Below are positions 7,830 through 15,672 of a stretch of 42,282 nt of DNA, piece after piece. How positions within the stretch are numbered: the first letter of the stretch is position 1; every line of letters begins with the position of its first letter. The stretch spans positions 1-42,282 of the forward strand of contig NZ_JARJLM010000180.1 in NCBI RefSeq assembly GCF_029335485.1. Reading direction: 5' to 3'. The translations under genes were made by a program, and so were the position numbers. The stretch is from Cupriavidus basilensis (GTDB taxonomy: Bacteria; Pseudomonadota; Gammaproteobacteria; Burkholderiales; Burkholderiaceae). The notes beneath the pieces were generated by a model. It saw nothing but the letters and a program-made list of their open reading frames with translations, was not told the DNA's origin and searched no databases.

Positions 7830-8621
7830 TCATGGCGGCAACCATTGTCCCAGAACCTCCACATGCTCGCGCCGCCACGATGCCGGCACGAACACATACC
7901 AGCGCCGGCGGTCTCCGGCAGCCGGGCGGCCAAGCGCCTGCAGCTCATCCAGCGCAACCCCGGCAGCCGCGCGGCAGGGCGCGGGCAGCGTAGCCGGACC
8001 GGCCAGCCTGGCGCGCCAGTGGGCGCGCTCGCCGGCGCCCATGCGGAAAAACATCGGCACCACCTCATCCACCGGCAGGCTGGCCAGCCAGGCCGGATCG
8101 CTGCACCACCAGGCCAGCGCCGTTACGGACAGGCGTACGCGCCCTTGCAACTGCTGTTGCAGGCGAGCCAGCAAAGCCCGGTAGAAATCCTTCTGCGAGG
8201 CGCGGGCTTCGAAATCGATCTGCACAGCCGGCGTGCCCAGCCGTGCGATGGCCTGCGCCAGCGCGCGGGTCCAGTTGGCGAGCGCCACGTCGTTGAACAG
8301 CGCCGCGTGACGGGCCGAGAACGCCTCGATATGCAGCACCGGCAGCAGCGGCGTGCCCGTGGCGACGCGCAGCGGCGCACGCCGCCAGGTGGCACGCAGA
8401 TTGTCGCCATCGGCATCGAACTGCACGGCGAAGTAGGCGACACCATAGCGCCTGGCATCGCGTGGGGTGCCATCCTGCAGCCAGCGCAGGTCTTCGGCAC
8501 GGTCCCAGGCCCACAGGTAGACCGGCGCGGCACCAGCCGCCGCACCGCCGTGCGAAGGCATCAGCAGACACGCCGCCAGCCACAAGGCCAGCCAGCGCGG
8601 AGGGTCAGCGCGAGCGGCCAT
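7830..8621 (-). CDS. DUF3142 family secreted protein
   Basis: Protein of about 263 residues matching my recollection of the DUF3142 family, which has a TIM-barrel-like look. The N-terminus (MAARADPPRWLALWLAACLLMPSHGGAAA) is a signal peptide. The core contains YLWAWDRAEDLRWL, VQIDFEARASQKDFY and RLSVTALAWWCSDPAWLASLPVDEVVPMFFRMG. The acidic IDFEAR segment at the end of a strand is typical of glycoside-hydrolase-like barrels, but I see no proof of catalysis. An in-frame GTG at 8681 overlaps the end of the RpiR gene and would be translationally coupled; I prefer ATG 8621 because it places the signal peptide at the very start. It lies between the RpiR regulator and the large secreted protein, all on one strand. 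Confidence 0.75.
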   Translation of the reverse strand: MAARADPPRWLALWLAACLLMPSHGGAAAGAAPVYLWAWDRAEDLRWLQDGTPRDARRYGVAYFAVQFDADGDNLRATWRRAPLRVATGTPLLPVLHIEAFSARHAALFNDVALANWTRALAQAIARLGTPAVQIDFEARASQKDFYRALLARLQQQLQGRVRLSVTALAWWCSDPAWLASLPVDEVVPMFFRMGAGERAHWRARLAGPATLPAPCRAAAGVALDELQALGRPAAGDRRRWYVFVPASWRREHVEVLGQWLPP

Positions 8622-8671
8622 CGCCCGCGTCGATATCAGCCAATGGCGTTGACATCCGAATGGGGCGGCAT

Positions 8672-9640
8672 TCAGTCCCACTCGATCCGCAGATCCGCGA
8701 TGAAGCGCTCGCGACGTTCGAGCGCCTGCAGCGAACTTTTGCCCAGATGGGTGGCCACCAGGTTCAGCAGTCCTTCGCAGAACACCATATACGCGCCCAT
8801 GCTGTTGCTGAAGAAGCTGCTGTCATGCGGAATAAAGAAGGCGTGGCGCGCCGGGGCGACCAGCGGCGAAGCCCGGGTGTCGGTAATCGCGATCACGGTG
8901 AGTCCTGCTTCGGCCGCGGCGATTGCCGCTTCGGCGACACCACGGGTGTAGGGCGAAACGCTGGTAACCACAACCACGTCGCCACGCTGCAGTTGGGCAA
9001 GGCCTTCGGCAACCCCCAGGCCCTGTGCATCCAGCAGCCCGACATCGGTGCGGATCATGCCCAGCCCGTAGCTGAGAAAACTGGCCAGGGCACCAAACTG
9101 CCGCAGCCCGTGGATCCTCACGCGCCGGGCGCTGGCCAGCAACTTGGCGGCGGCACGCAGGTCCGCTGCCGATAGCTGGGCCAGAAAGGCCTCGACGTTG
9201 TCGATCGACTCGCGCGCCAACTGCACCACGGTGTCGATTTCCGGTGCCGCCCCGGGCGCGCGAAGGCCCTGCGCCCGCTCCACCAGCCGCCCCGCCTGCT
9301 GGCTATAGAAATGGCGATGCTGCTGGGCCAGGCTGTCGCGGAAGACGCGCTGGAAGTCGACGAAGCCGCCATAGCCCAGCTTCGTCGCGAGCCGCGTTAG
9401 CGTCGATGCGTTGACCCCAAGCGACTCCGCGAGGTCGGTGATCTTGCGGACGGCGACTTCCTCCGGCCGCTCGACCAGCTTTGCCAGGACTGCATGGGCT
9501 TTCGCGCCCAGGGTGACGCCACCCTCATCGCGGCCAATGCTGACCGCCAGATTGCGCAGCCCTTCGACCGTGCGCGGCGGCGAGCCGTGGGCATCCTCCT
9601 CGGCCGCGGATCGATCTGCAGTACGTTTGCGCGTGTCCAT
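8672..9640 (-). CDS. RpiR-family regulator (HTH-SIS)
   Basis: Transcription factor of 322 residues with the two-domain RpiR layout. An N-terminal HTH_6 domain spans about residues 25-105 (KITDLAESLGVNASTLTRLATKLGYGGFVDFQRVFR). A C-terminal SIS sugar-phosphate-binding domain spans about 150-285 (RVRIHGLRQFGALASFLSYGLGMI; GDVVVVTSVSPYTRGVAEAA; GLTVIAITDTRASPLV). Family members sense phosphosugars or, in some proteobacteria, amino-acid-derived or organic-acid ligands. It lies 226 bp after the glutamine transporter/C45 operon and just before the DUF3142 gene, all leftward, so either unit could be its target. The first ~25 residues are extra and polar. Confidence 0.9.
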   Translation of the reverse strand: MDTRKRTADRSAAEEDAHGSPPRTVEGLRNLAVSIGRDEGGVTLGAKAHAVLAKLVERPEEVAVRKITDLAESLGVNASTLTRLATKLGYGGFVDFQRVFRDSLAQQHRHFYSQQAGRLVERAQGLRAPGAAPEIDTVVQLARESIDNVEAFLAQLSAADLRAAAKLLASARRVRIHGLRQFGALASFLSYGLGMIRTDVGLLDAQGLGVAEGLAQLQRGDVVVVTSVSPYTRGVAEAAIAAAEAGLTVIAITDTRASPLVAPARHAFFIPHDSSFFSNSMGAYMVFCEGLLNLVATHLGKSSLQALERRERFIADLRIEWD

Positions 9641-9866
9641 GGGTCATCCGAAGCCAGGCGGCGTCATGTGGGATCAATTGAGCCCGCCATTGTAAACACC
9701 TTGCCTGGACCTGGGCATCGGGAGTGCACAGTGCGCGAATGCTGCAAGGCTCGGCACCCGCCCCGGCGGGAGGCCGCCTGCGCCGCTCCGGTCGCATCCA
9801 GACGTATGACGCATGCCTGCGACAGCGCCACGCCAGGCTGGTGCGCGACGAGCCCGCGACTCAAGG

Positions 9867-10913
9867 TCAAGGATGCGATTGCACGCGTCCGTTGGAGATC
9901 CGGAACCGTGCGGGTTCCTGGCGATCTTCGTAGACCTGCCAATCGATATGGGTGGCGTGAATCAGGATATCGGCCGTCGCCATCGTGTTCTCGTCATCGC
10001 TGTCCGCCGGGTCGTTCCGGTAGATCGGAAACTCGGCATCCATGGCATCCGCAAGGATCGCCAGCGGATCCACGGCTCGCCCCTGCGTCCGGGCTTGCGC
10101 GAGCATGGCGTCGCCCCGGCTCTGCCGGTGCCGGGAAGACCCGGTGATGATTTGCGGCAGGTCGCGCATGGCAGGGTGAATCGCGTGATTCGCGTGCATC
10201 GAGGGCGTTTCGATGTCAAGCACCGAACAGGCTTCGGAACTGAATTCCACGCTGAGAATCCGCTGGCTTTGACAGTGTCCCAGCGTCAGGTGGAAGCCGC
10301 CCGCGCGCGGCGCATCCCGCAGCACGGCAAGGGCGTCATTCAGCGTGGGGGCGTCGAGCATCGCGCGTGTCAACACCATGCGGGGAACGCCCGGGGTCAC
10401 CTGGAGCGCACGCAGGTTGTTGACGGTCATGGCGAGGCCCGCGTCCGTCGCGGCGAAGGCATGGCCGGGCAACGAACCGGGATACACGAACGAAGCGAAG
10501 GATGGGCGCCCGGCGATAGCGCATTCCGCGATCGCGCAATGGCCCGCGAATCCGGGGTCGCCATCCTCGTTGTGGCTGATCCGCTGGCACAGATCCCCCG
10601 GAAGCTGCACGGTCGTGCAGCCGTCCGGGGCCATCGCCCATAGATCGCCCCGGCAGTTCCAGAGGAACACCTCATCGAGCGGCAGGCGCAGTCCCGCCGC
10701 GAGCCCTTCCAGTTCCGACCAGATGCCCGGGAAGCGGTCGCGCACCAGTGCGGCCATCGTGGCGGCCGCCGCGCTGCCCCGCCATTGCATGACGCTGCGC
10801 CAGGCCCTGGTGTGCAGCAGGTGGCCATGAACGGCCGCCGCGCCGAAGCGGCCGAGCGCCTGGCCCGCCTCGAAAGGAGAATCGCCAATCTTCAGGTAGG
10901 AAAGTGCCGGCAT
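9867..10913 (-). CDS. C45-family N-terminal nucleophile hydrolase/acyltransferase
   Basis: Protein of 348 residues related to acyl-CoA:6-aminopenicillanic acid acyltransferase (peptidase family C45). These enzymes cut themselves before a Cys, which then becomes the N-terminal nucleophile. The processing site is seen as PDG|CTTVQLPGD, with Cys99 from the chosen start, matching the DGCTT site of the fungal enzyme. The conserved FLWNCRGDLW and SFASFVYPGSLPGHAF segments flank it. C45 members hydrolyse or transfer acyl groups on amino acids and peptides. I choose ATG 10913, directly after the transporter ATPase stop (TAACATG); a GTG at 10940 would overlap that gene. Being the last gene of a glnHPQ-like operon, it may release an amino acid or amine from an imported N-acyl conjugate; this is inference. 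Confidence 0.85.
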   Translation of the reverse strand: MPALSYLKIGDSPFEAGQALGRFGAAAVHGHLLHTRAWRSVMQWRGSAAAATMAALVRDRFPGIWSELEGLAAGLRLPLDEVFLWNCRGDLWAMAPDGCTTVQLPGDLCQRISHNEDGDPGFAGHCAIAECAIAGRPSFASFVYPGSLPGHAFAATDAGLAMTVNNLRALQVTPGVPRMVLTRAMLDAPTLNDALAVLRDAPRAGGFHLTLGHCQSQRILSVEFSSEACSVLDIETPSMHANHAIHPAMRDLPQIITGSSRHRQSRGDAMLAQARTQGRAVDPLAILADAMDAEFPIYRNDPADSDDENTMATADILIHATHIDWQVYEDRQEPARFRISNGRVQSHP

Positions 10914-10914
10914 G

Positions 10915-11643
10915 TTATTCAACGTGTTGAAGGAAGTCACGCAGACGCTGGTTGGGCGGGTTGTCCAGCAACTCGGCCGGGCGCCCGTCTACCGTGATAC
11001 AGCCGTGTTCCATGAAAATCAGCCGCGTCCCGACCTTGCGCGCGAAAGCCATCTCGTGCGTGACAACCACCATCGTCATGCCCTCCTCCGCCAGCGACTG
11101 CATGACGCGCAGCACTTCCTGGCGCAATTCCGGATCGAGCGCGGACGTCGGCTCGTCGAACAACATCAGCCTGGGCCTGACCGCCAGTGCGCGGGCAATC
11201 GCCACGCGTTGCTGCTGGCCGCCGGACAGCTCGCCGGGATAATGGCTTGCCCGCTCGGCCAGGCCAACCTTGGCGAGCAGCTCGCGTGCGAGCGCCTGCG
11301 CCTCATTCTTCGCCGTGCGACGCACCTGGCGCGGCCCGAAGGCGACGTTATCCAGCGCCGTCATTTGCGGAAAGAGGTTGAATTGCTGGAAGACCATCCC
11401 AGCCTCCTGGCGGATCTCGCGAACCTTTCGCGGCCCGCCGAGCACGCTGATGCCGTCGACGCGCAGGTCGCCACCGTCAATCTGCTCCAGTGCATTGATA
11501 CACCGCAACAGTGTCGACTTCCCGGAGCCCGACGGCCCGATCAAGACAACCACCTCTCCCTGCCGGATGTTCAGATTGACGCCATCCAGGACCACTGTGT
11601 TGCCGAACCGCTTGGTAACGCCGGCGAATTCCACCATGCTCAT
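10915..11643 (-). CDS. Amino-acid ABC transporter ATP-binding protein, GlnQ-like
   Basis: ATPase subunit (242 residues) of a polar amino-acid importer. All ABC motifs are present: Walker A GPSGSGKST, Q-loop VFQQFNLFPQMTAL, signature LSGGQQQRVAIARAL, Walker B LMLFDEPTSALDPE, and the switch His in VVVTHEMAFA. Similarity to E. coli GlnQ is very high by memory, down to PPNQRLRDFLQHV at the C-terminus. The ATG overlaps the permease stop codon as ATGA, showing translational coupling. The protein sits on the cytoplasmic face with the GlnP-like permease. Confidence 0.93.
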   Translation of the reverse strand: MSMVEFAGVTKRFGNTVVLDGVNLNIRQGEVVVLIGPSGSGKSTLLRCINALEQIDGGDLRVDGISVLGGPRKVREIRQEAGMVFQQFNLFPQMTALDNVAFGPRQVRRTAKNEAQALARELLAKVGLAERASHYPGELSGGQQQRVAIARALAVRPRLMLFDEPTSALDPELRQEVLRVMQSLAEEGMTMVVVTHEMAFARKVGTRLIFMEHGCITVDGRPAELLDNPPNQRLRDFLQHVE

Positions 11644-12296
11644 AGTATGCGCATCCTCTTTTCCATCGTACGCAGCGCGAAGGTGATTGTGCCGATCAGG
11701 CACAGGTAGATGAACGCCACCGCTGACCAGATCTCGACGGCCCGGAAGTTGGAGGCCATGATCTCCTGGCCCTGGCGCGTGAGTTCGCCCACCCCGATGA
11801 CGATGAACAGGGACGTGTCCTTCACGCTGACGATGAACTGGTTGCCCAACGCCGGTGTCATTCTCCGGATGGCCACCGGGCCGACAACGAAGGCCAGTAC
11901 CCGCCACCTGGGCATGCCCAGCGCCAGCCCGGCTTCGCGCAGGCCGCGGGGCACGGACAGCAACGCGCCGCGTACGATCTCCGCGATATAGGCGCCGGCA
12001 TTGACGATGATGGAAGCCACCGCCGCCGTCATCGCGTCAACCCGCACGCCAAGCAGGACAGGCAGGGCGAAGTAGATGAACATCACCTGCACGACGATTG
12101 GCGTGCCGCGCACCAGCTCCACGTAGGCGAAGCCGATCTTTTGCGCAAGGCTGTTGCCGTAGGTCCGCATCAGGCCGAAGCACAGGCCGACCAGCACCCC
12201 GCCGGCAAGGCCGGCCACCGCGATGAGCACCGTCAGCCTGGCTCCCTGCAACAGCGCCGGCAGCGCCTCCAGGACGACCGATGGATCGAATTGCAT
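11640..12296 (-). CDS. Amino-acid ABC transporter permease, GlnP-like
   Basis: Inner-membrane permease of the HisM/GlnP family, 218 residues, with five predicted membrane segments. The cytoplasmic EAA loop is clear (LREAGLALGMPRWRVLAFVVGP), and ELVRGTPIVVQVMFIYFALP is the family signature in the second half of the N-terminal region. It starts 25 bp after the GlnH-like gene and ends in an ATGA overlap with the ATPase. With one permease gene, the channel is presumably a homodimer as in E. coli GlnHPQ. Confidence 0.93.
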   Translation of the reverse strand: MQFDPSVVLEALPALLQGARLTVLIAVAGLAGGVLVGLCFGLMRTYGNSLAQKIGFAYVELVRGTPIVVQVMFIYFALPVLLGVRVDAMTAAVASIIVNAGAYIAEIVRGALLSVPRGLREAGLALGMPRWRVLAFVVGPVAIRRMTPALGNQFIVSVKDTSLFIVIGVGELTRQGQEIMASNFRAVEIWSAVAFIYLCLIGTITFALRTMEKRMRIL

Positions 12297-12321
12297 ATTC
12301 AGGCTCCGGAGTCCGTCATGC

Positions 12322-13068
12322 TCAGGGCTTCGGCGGCTCGCTGCCGAACCACTTCTTATAGATCACCGCGTAACGGCCATCCGCCTTTATATTCGCCAGC
12401 GCCGCGTTCACCCTCGGCACCAGGGGGCTACCCTTGGGAAAGGCCATACCGTACTGATGCGCCATCATGCGCGCGCCGACCGCCCTGGCCTTCCCCTTGC
12501 CCGCTGTCGAGATGTAATAGAGGATGTTGGGCGTGTCATGCATCGCAGCGTCCACGCGCCCGGCTTCCAGCTCCAGGTAAGCGTTATCGATGTTCGGAAA
12601 CAAACGCAGCTCCGTGCCGGGGAAGTTGGCTTTGGCGTAGTCGGCGGCCGAGGTGCCTGTCTTGAGGGCGAGCGATTTGCCTTTCAGTTCCTCGGCCCCC
12701 TTGATAGGGCTGGATGCCGAAACCATCAGCGTGAAGCCGCTGTCGTAATAGCCATCCGAAAAGTCGATGACCTTCTTGCGCTCCTCCTTGATGGTGATCC
12801 CCGCGAGCGCAACGTCCACGTTCCTGGTTTGCAAGGCCGGCAGGATGCCGATGAAGTCCATCGGTTGCAGCTTGTAATCGAGCTTCAGCTCCTTTGCCAC
12901 GGCGTCCCACAGATCGATGTCGAAGCCAACGTATTTTCCGCCTTGCTTGAACTCGAACGGGACGAACGCCGTATCCACCGCGACCAGCAACGATTCCGCG
13001 CGCGCAGCATGGCCCGCCAGGGAGGCCGCGGCGAGCACGGCCGCTATCAGCTTTGCCAAAAATTTCAT
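12322..13068 (-). CDS. Glutamine-type ABC transporter substrate-binding protein, GlnH-like
   Basis: Periplasmic binding protein of family 3 (248 residues). A signal peptide ([24 protein letters not shown]) is followed by a mature part strikingly like E. coli Gln[49 protein letters not shown], and KKWFGSEP at the end. This makes glutamine or a close analogue the probable ligand. The start at 13068 has AAAGG 8 nt upstream; the frame stays open to 13131. It is the first gene of glnH-glnP-glnQ-C45 hydrolase. The upstream region contains a GCAAAT/ATTTGC dyad. The altered neighbour (C45 enzyme) leaves room for a modified-amino-acid ligand instead. Confidence 0.92.
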   Translation of the reverse strand: MKFLAKLIAAVLAAASLAGHAARAESLLVAVDTAFVPFEFKQGGKYVGFDIDLWDAVAKELKLDYKLQPMDFIGILPALQTRNVDVALAGITIKEERKKVIDFSDGYYDSGFTLMVSASSPIKGAEELKGKSLALKTGTSAADYAKANFPGTELRLFPNIDNAYLELEAGRVDAAMHDTPNILYYISTAGKGKARAVGARMMAHQYGMAFPKGSPLVPRVNAALANIKADGRYAVIYKKWFGSEPPKP

Positions 13069-13132
13069 AGGGGTGCCTTTGTTTGAGAAGACCCGGAATT
13101 CCCGCAACAAAATTTGCACAAAAACCGTCAAT

Positions 13133-13146
13133 GCAAATCTATTTGC
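13133..13146. promoter_or_regulatory. Dyad GCAAAT-CT-ATTTGC upstream of glnH-like gene
   Basis: Perfect 6-2-6 inverted repeat, 65 bp before the glnH-like start codon, in an AT-rich stretch with further TTTGC/GCAAA strings nearby. It could be an operator for the RpiR protein encoded downstream or for another regulator. Function is inferred only from position and symmetry. Confidence 0.45.
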
Positions 13147-13285
13147 TTATTGTGCGATGTCGCAAAGGAGGTTGCAACCTCGGGTTTCCCCGATGCCCGG
13201 GGGCCAGGGGCCGGCAGGCGGGTGGCTATCCTACGGCTGCCGGATCCGCCGCCGATCGAATACGGCGAGCCGCCTTGCCGATAAA

Positions 13286-13312
13286 ATTGTATGCAATAAT
13301 GGGGTGCAATAA
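13286..13312 (+). promoter_or_regulatory. Near-palindrome ATTGTATGCAAT and repeated TGCAATAA
   Basis: ATTGTATGCAAT (13286-13297) differs by one base from ATTGTATACAAT, a common FCD-type GntR operator. TGCAATAA occurs at 13292 and again at 13305, one helix turn plus 3 bp apart. A TTGTAT/TAAAAA pair spaced 17 nt overlaps it and could be the promoter of the NTF2-like gene 60 bp downstream. Confidence 0.4.
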
Positions 13313-13371
13313 AAACTCAAACCCCGCAGCGCAGAGACACTGCCCTGCGGATTCCTTGATCTGGAGACGAC

Positions 13372-13761
13372 ATGACACTCAGCCATTCCGGCCTGACATC
13401 GCAACATACGGCGGCACTCGAGCCGATCGAGAATTACCTGAGAGCGCATATCACCGGCGATGCCGCCTACATGCGCAAGGCCTTTCATCCGGATGCCCGA
13501 ATCGTCTCGTTTCGCGACGGCGCGCTGCATGCCTTGAGCGTCGATGCGTTTTCCGCGCGTTTCCAGGGTCAGCCCGCGGCCGATGAGGCGCAGCGCAAGC
13601 GCTTCATCACCCATTTCGACGTTACCGGCAACGCCGGCACCGCCAAGGTCGTACTGGAGTATCCGGAAGTGACCTTCACCGATTACATGACGCTGCTGGA
13701 AATCGACGGCGTTTGGAAAATCGTCAACAAGACCTTCAGCGCGGCGCCGCCGAAGAAATAG
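13372..13761 (+). CDS. NTF2-like (SnoaL/lumazine-binding-type) small protein
   Basis: Protein of 129 residues with the cone-shaped NTF2-like fold expected from LEPIENYLRAHITGDAAYMRKAFHPDARIV at the N-terminus and FTDYMTLLEIDGVWKIVNKTFSA at the C-terminus. This matches the putative lumazine-binding branch, whose members act as small ligand-binding proteins or accessory enzymes; no catalytic set can be assigned. GGAG lies 7 nt before the ATG. It is divergent from the glnHPQ-like operon, with 300 bp of shared regulatory DNA, so common control is possible. It has no signal peptide. Confidence 0.8.
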   Translation: MTLSHSGLTSQHTAALEPIENYLRAHITGDAAYMRKAFHPDARIVSFRDGALHALSVDAFSARFQGQPAADEAQRKRFITHFDVTGNAGTAKVVLEYPEVTFTDYMTLLEIDGVWKIVNKTFSAAPPKK

Positions 13762-13785
13762 CCGGCTGCGCGGTCCTGCGTTGCA

Positions 13786-13810
13786 CCAGGCGCCGCCACC
13801 CGGCGCCTGG
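13786..13810. terminator. Hairpin between convergent genes
   Basis: Perfect 10-bp stem CCAGGCGCCG / CGGCGCCTGG with the 5-nt loop CCACC, 25 bp after the NTF2-like stop and 76 bp from the end of the convergent J-domain gene. There is no T-run, so it may act weakly in both directions or with Rho. Confidence 0.55.
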
Positions 13811-13885
13811 CCTGCCTCTCGCGCGCTTGTCGCTGCGCACCGGATCACTTGCGGACTCGTCGCCGCGACGCCCTTCCCCCGGGCT

Positions 13886-15001
13886 TCAGAATTCCTGCTC
13901 GGAGATGGGCACTGTCTTCGTATTGCCGCCCTGCACCGTGTACAGGGTCAGCCGCACGTCACCATAGCTGATCCCGTCGGGCTGCCGGATTTCCTGCAGG
14001 ACGAACCGCTCCGATCTTGAAATCGCGCCCGTGTCCAGGCTGCGGTACCGAACGTCGTAGGTGCCCGGGGCAATGTTTTCCATCTTGAAAGACGTCCCCC
14101 TCCTGATCAGGCTGAAGCGGACCGGAAGTGCGCCGCCGGCGCCGAGCGAGACCAGTTTCAGGAACACGTCGGAGGCGTTCCCGGTGTTATTGACGGTCAG
14201 CGAGGACAACCCGTTGGCACGCAGCACGGGATAGCCGGACAGGTAGCCCGAGCGGTCCGGCCATGGGTGCCCGAGCGGGGTCGCGGATGGGCGCACATAG
14301 CCCTGTTCGCGCGCTGCCGGCACCGGCATGGGGACCGGCACGAGAGCTTGCCCGGGCGCGGTGGCGATGGGGGCAGCGGACATCGGCGGATTCAGAACCT
14401 CGCCGGGAAGCGGGGGCGCCGTCGCCGTGGGCTGGCCTTGATTGCGTGCCGTGCCGGCGCATTCGCTCAAGGACGATACCAGGGCGATGCCCACGAGCAG
14501 GTACAGCAGGTAGACGAACTTCCTTGAGGCTCCCTTTGCCGTACCGGTCTGACTCGCGTTGGCCGCGTCACGGTCACCGGCCTGCCGCCCCGCGTCTTCG
14601 GCCCGGCGGACCTGTTCCGCGCGGGCTTGCGCTGCCTTCCTTCGCGCCTCGGCAGCGGAGGCGGCCGCTGCGCTTGCCCCTGCCTGGGAACGCCCCTGCG
14701 GCCGCGCTGCCGGATTCGCATGCGGATCCTGGGCCGCCGCCCTGCGCCCTTGCGCCTGCCTTGTGGCCTGCGCCGCCTCCTTGCGCTCCTGCGCGGCAAT
14801 CCATGCGTCATGCTCGGCGCGCCTGGCAGGGTCGCTCAATACCTCGTAGGCAGCGTTCAGCAGGCTCATGACGCGGTGCGCCGTCTGCTGGTCGGGATTG
14901 CGGTCGGGGTGGTATTTCAGGCTCAGCGTTCGATAGGCGGCGCGAATGACCTCCGGCGGGGCATCTCGCGAGACCTTGAGGTTGTCGTAGTGAGTGTGCA
15001 T
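13886..15001 (-). CDS. Membrane-anchored J-domain protein
   Basis: DnaJ-type co-chaperone of 371 residues. The J domain fills residues 1-65 (HTHYDNLKVSRDAPPEVIRAAY...YHPDRNPDQQTAHRVMSLLNAAYEVLSDPARR) and has the HPD motif needed to stimulate DnaK ATPase. An Ala/Arg/Gln-rich linker follows (about 70-155), then one membrane helix (KFVYLLYLLVGIALVSSLSEC, about 160-180) and a Pro-rich spacer. A C-terminal beta-type domain follows (LSSLTVNNTGNASDVFLKLV...YDVRYRSLDTGAISRSERFVL). The membrane helix puts this last domain across the membrane from the J domain. It is not DnaJ itself, since the Gly/Phe and zinc-finger regions are missing. The start at 15001 gives a J domain at the N-terminus; no strong ribosome site is seen. 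Confidence 0.85.
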   Translation of the reverse strand: MHTHYDNLKVSRDAPPEVIRAAYRTLSLKYHPDRNPDQQTAHRVMSLLNAAYEVLSDPARRAEHDAWIAAQERKEAAQATRQAQGRRAAAQDPHANPAARPQGRSQAGASAAAASAAEARRKAAQARAEQVRRAEDAGRQAGDRDAANASQTGTAKGASRKFVYLLYLLVGIALVSSLSECAGTARNQGQPTATAPPLPGEVLNPPMSAAPIATAPGQALVPVPMPVPAAREQGYVRPSATPLGHPWPDRSGYLSGYPVLRANGLSSLTVNNTGNASDVFLKLVSLGAGGALPVRFSLIRRGTSFKMENIAPGTYDVRYRSLDTGAISRSERFVLQEIRQPDGISYGDVRLTLYTVQGGNTKTVPISEQEF

Positions 15002-15354
15002 TGGCACCGGGCAAGTTCGGACAGTGGCGGCAATCCGGTTAACGACACGGCATCCGGCTTCTGAACCCCGGGCCTCCCCGGTGCATAGGATAACCGCCCT
15101 CGCGCGGGGCGACTGCGGGCATCCTTGTCCTCGCCATCCGTCCAACGCGATCCCGCTCCGAAGCGGCCGCGCTGGGCAGCGCAGCGGGAAGGGAATCCGC
15201 CGTCCCTTGCGCTGGCTTGACCGCCATCAGGAACGCGCCTGTTTGGGCTTGCGGCTGCAACCGTACTGGCTAGACTGGCAGGTAGTTGGTGCGGCACGCA
15301 TGCGGGCCGGCTGCTGCCCTGGCTATCCTGTCTCTCGCCCCAGGAGGTTTCTCC
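15002..15354. other. 353-bp divergent intergenic region
   Basis: It separates the leftward J-domain gene from the rightward DUF1488 gene. It contains a CCCCGGG...CCCCGG cluster and TAGACT at 15271-15276, a possible -10 for the DUF1488 gene. TTGCGCTGGCTTGA at 15208 only half-matches the FNR boxes seen further right. No gene is supported. Confidence 0.4.
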
Positions 15355-15639
15355 ATGACCACGAAACAGATCGTCTTTCCCAAAGGCAGCCCGTCCTATT
15401 GCACGGCCGATCTCTCGCTCGAATGCGCAGTGACCGTGAACGGCACACCGGCCAGTTACGCGATCACCGCCGAGGCGCTGGAAGACCACTTCGGCGCCCG
15501 CTCGCACCGGGCGGAAGACCTGCTTCAGGCCTTCGAGGGGCATCGCGAGGATATCGAAGGCGTGGCCCGGCAATTGTTCGAGATCACGGCGTCGCACAAT
15601 ATCGTGCTGCATAGCGGGCACTTCCGCTTCGCGCTGTGA
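15355..15639 (+). CDS. DUF1488 family protein
   Basis: Small protein of 94 residues, matching the DUF1488 family common in Burkholderiales. Recognisable parts are the N-terminal IVFPKGSPSYCTADLSLECAVTVNGTPASYAITAEALEDHFGA and the C-terminal stretch EDIEGVARQLFE. The fold is unknown to me and no active-site residues can be assigned. AGGAGG lies 7 nt before the ATG, a very strong ribosome site. It converges on the phosphoribosyltransferase gene of the FNR-controlled operon and sits at the left border of that regulon. Confidence 0.8.
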   Translation: MTTKQIVFPKGSPSYCTADLSLECAVTVNGTPASYAITAEALEDHFGARSHRAEDLLQAFEGHREDIEGVARQLFEITASHNIVLHSGHFRFAL

Positions 15640-15672
15640 GCGCTGCCGGGCGCGTGCCGGGTGCCTGACCCG

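Noticed and set aside
15208-15221. TTGCGCTGGCTTGA as an FNR box for DUF1488
   Set aside because: Only one half-site fits and the second half is in the wrong orientation. It is also not at the right distance from TAGACT.
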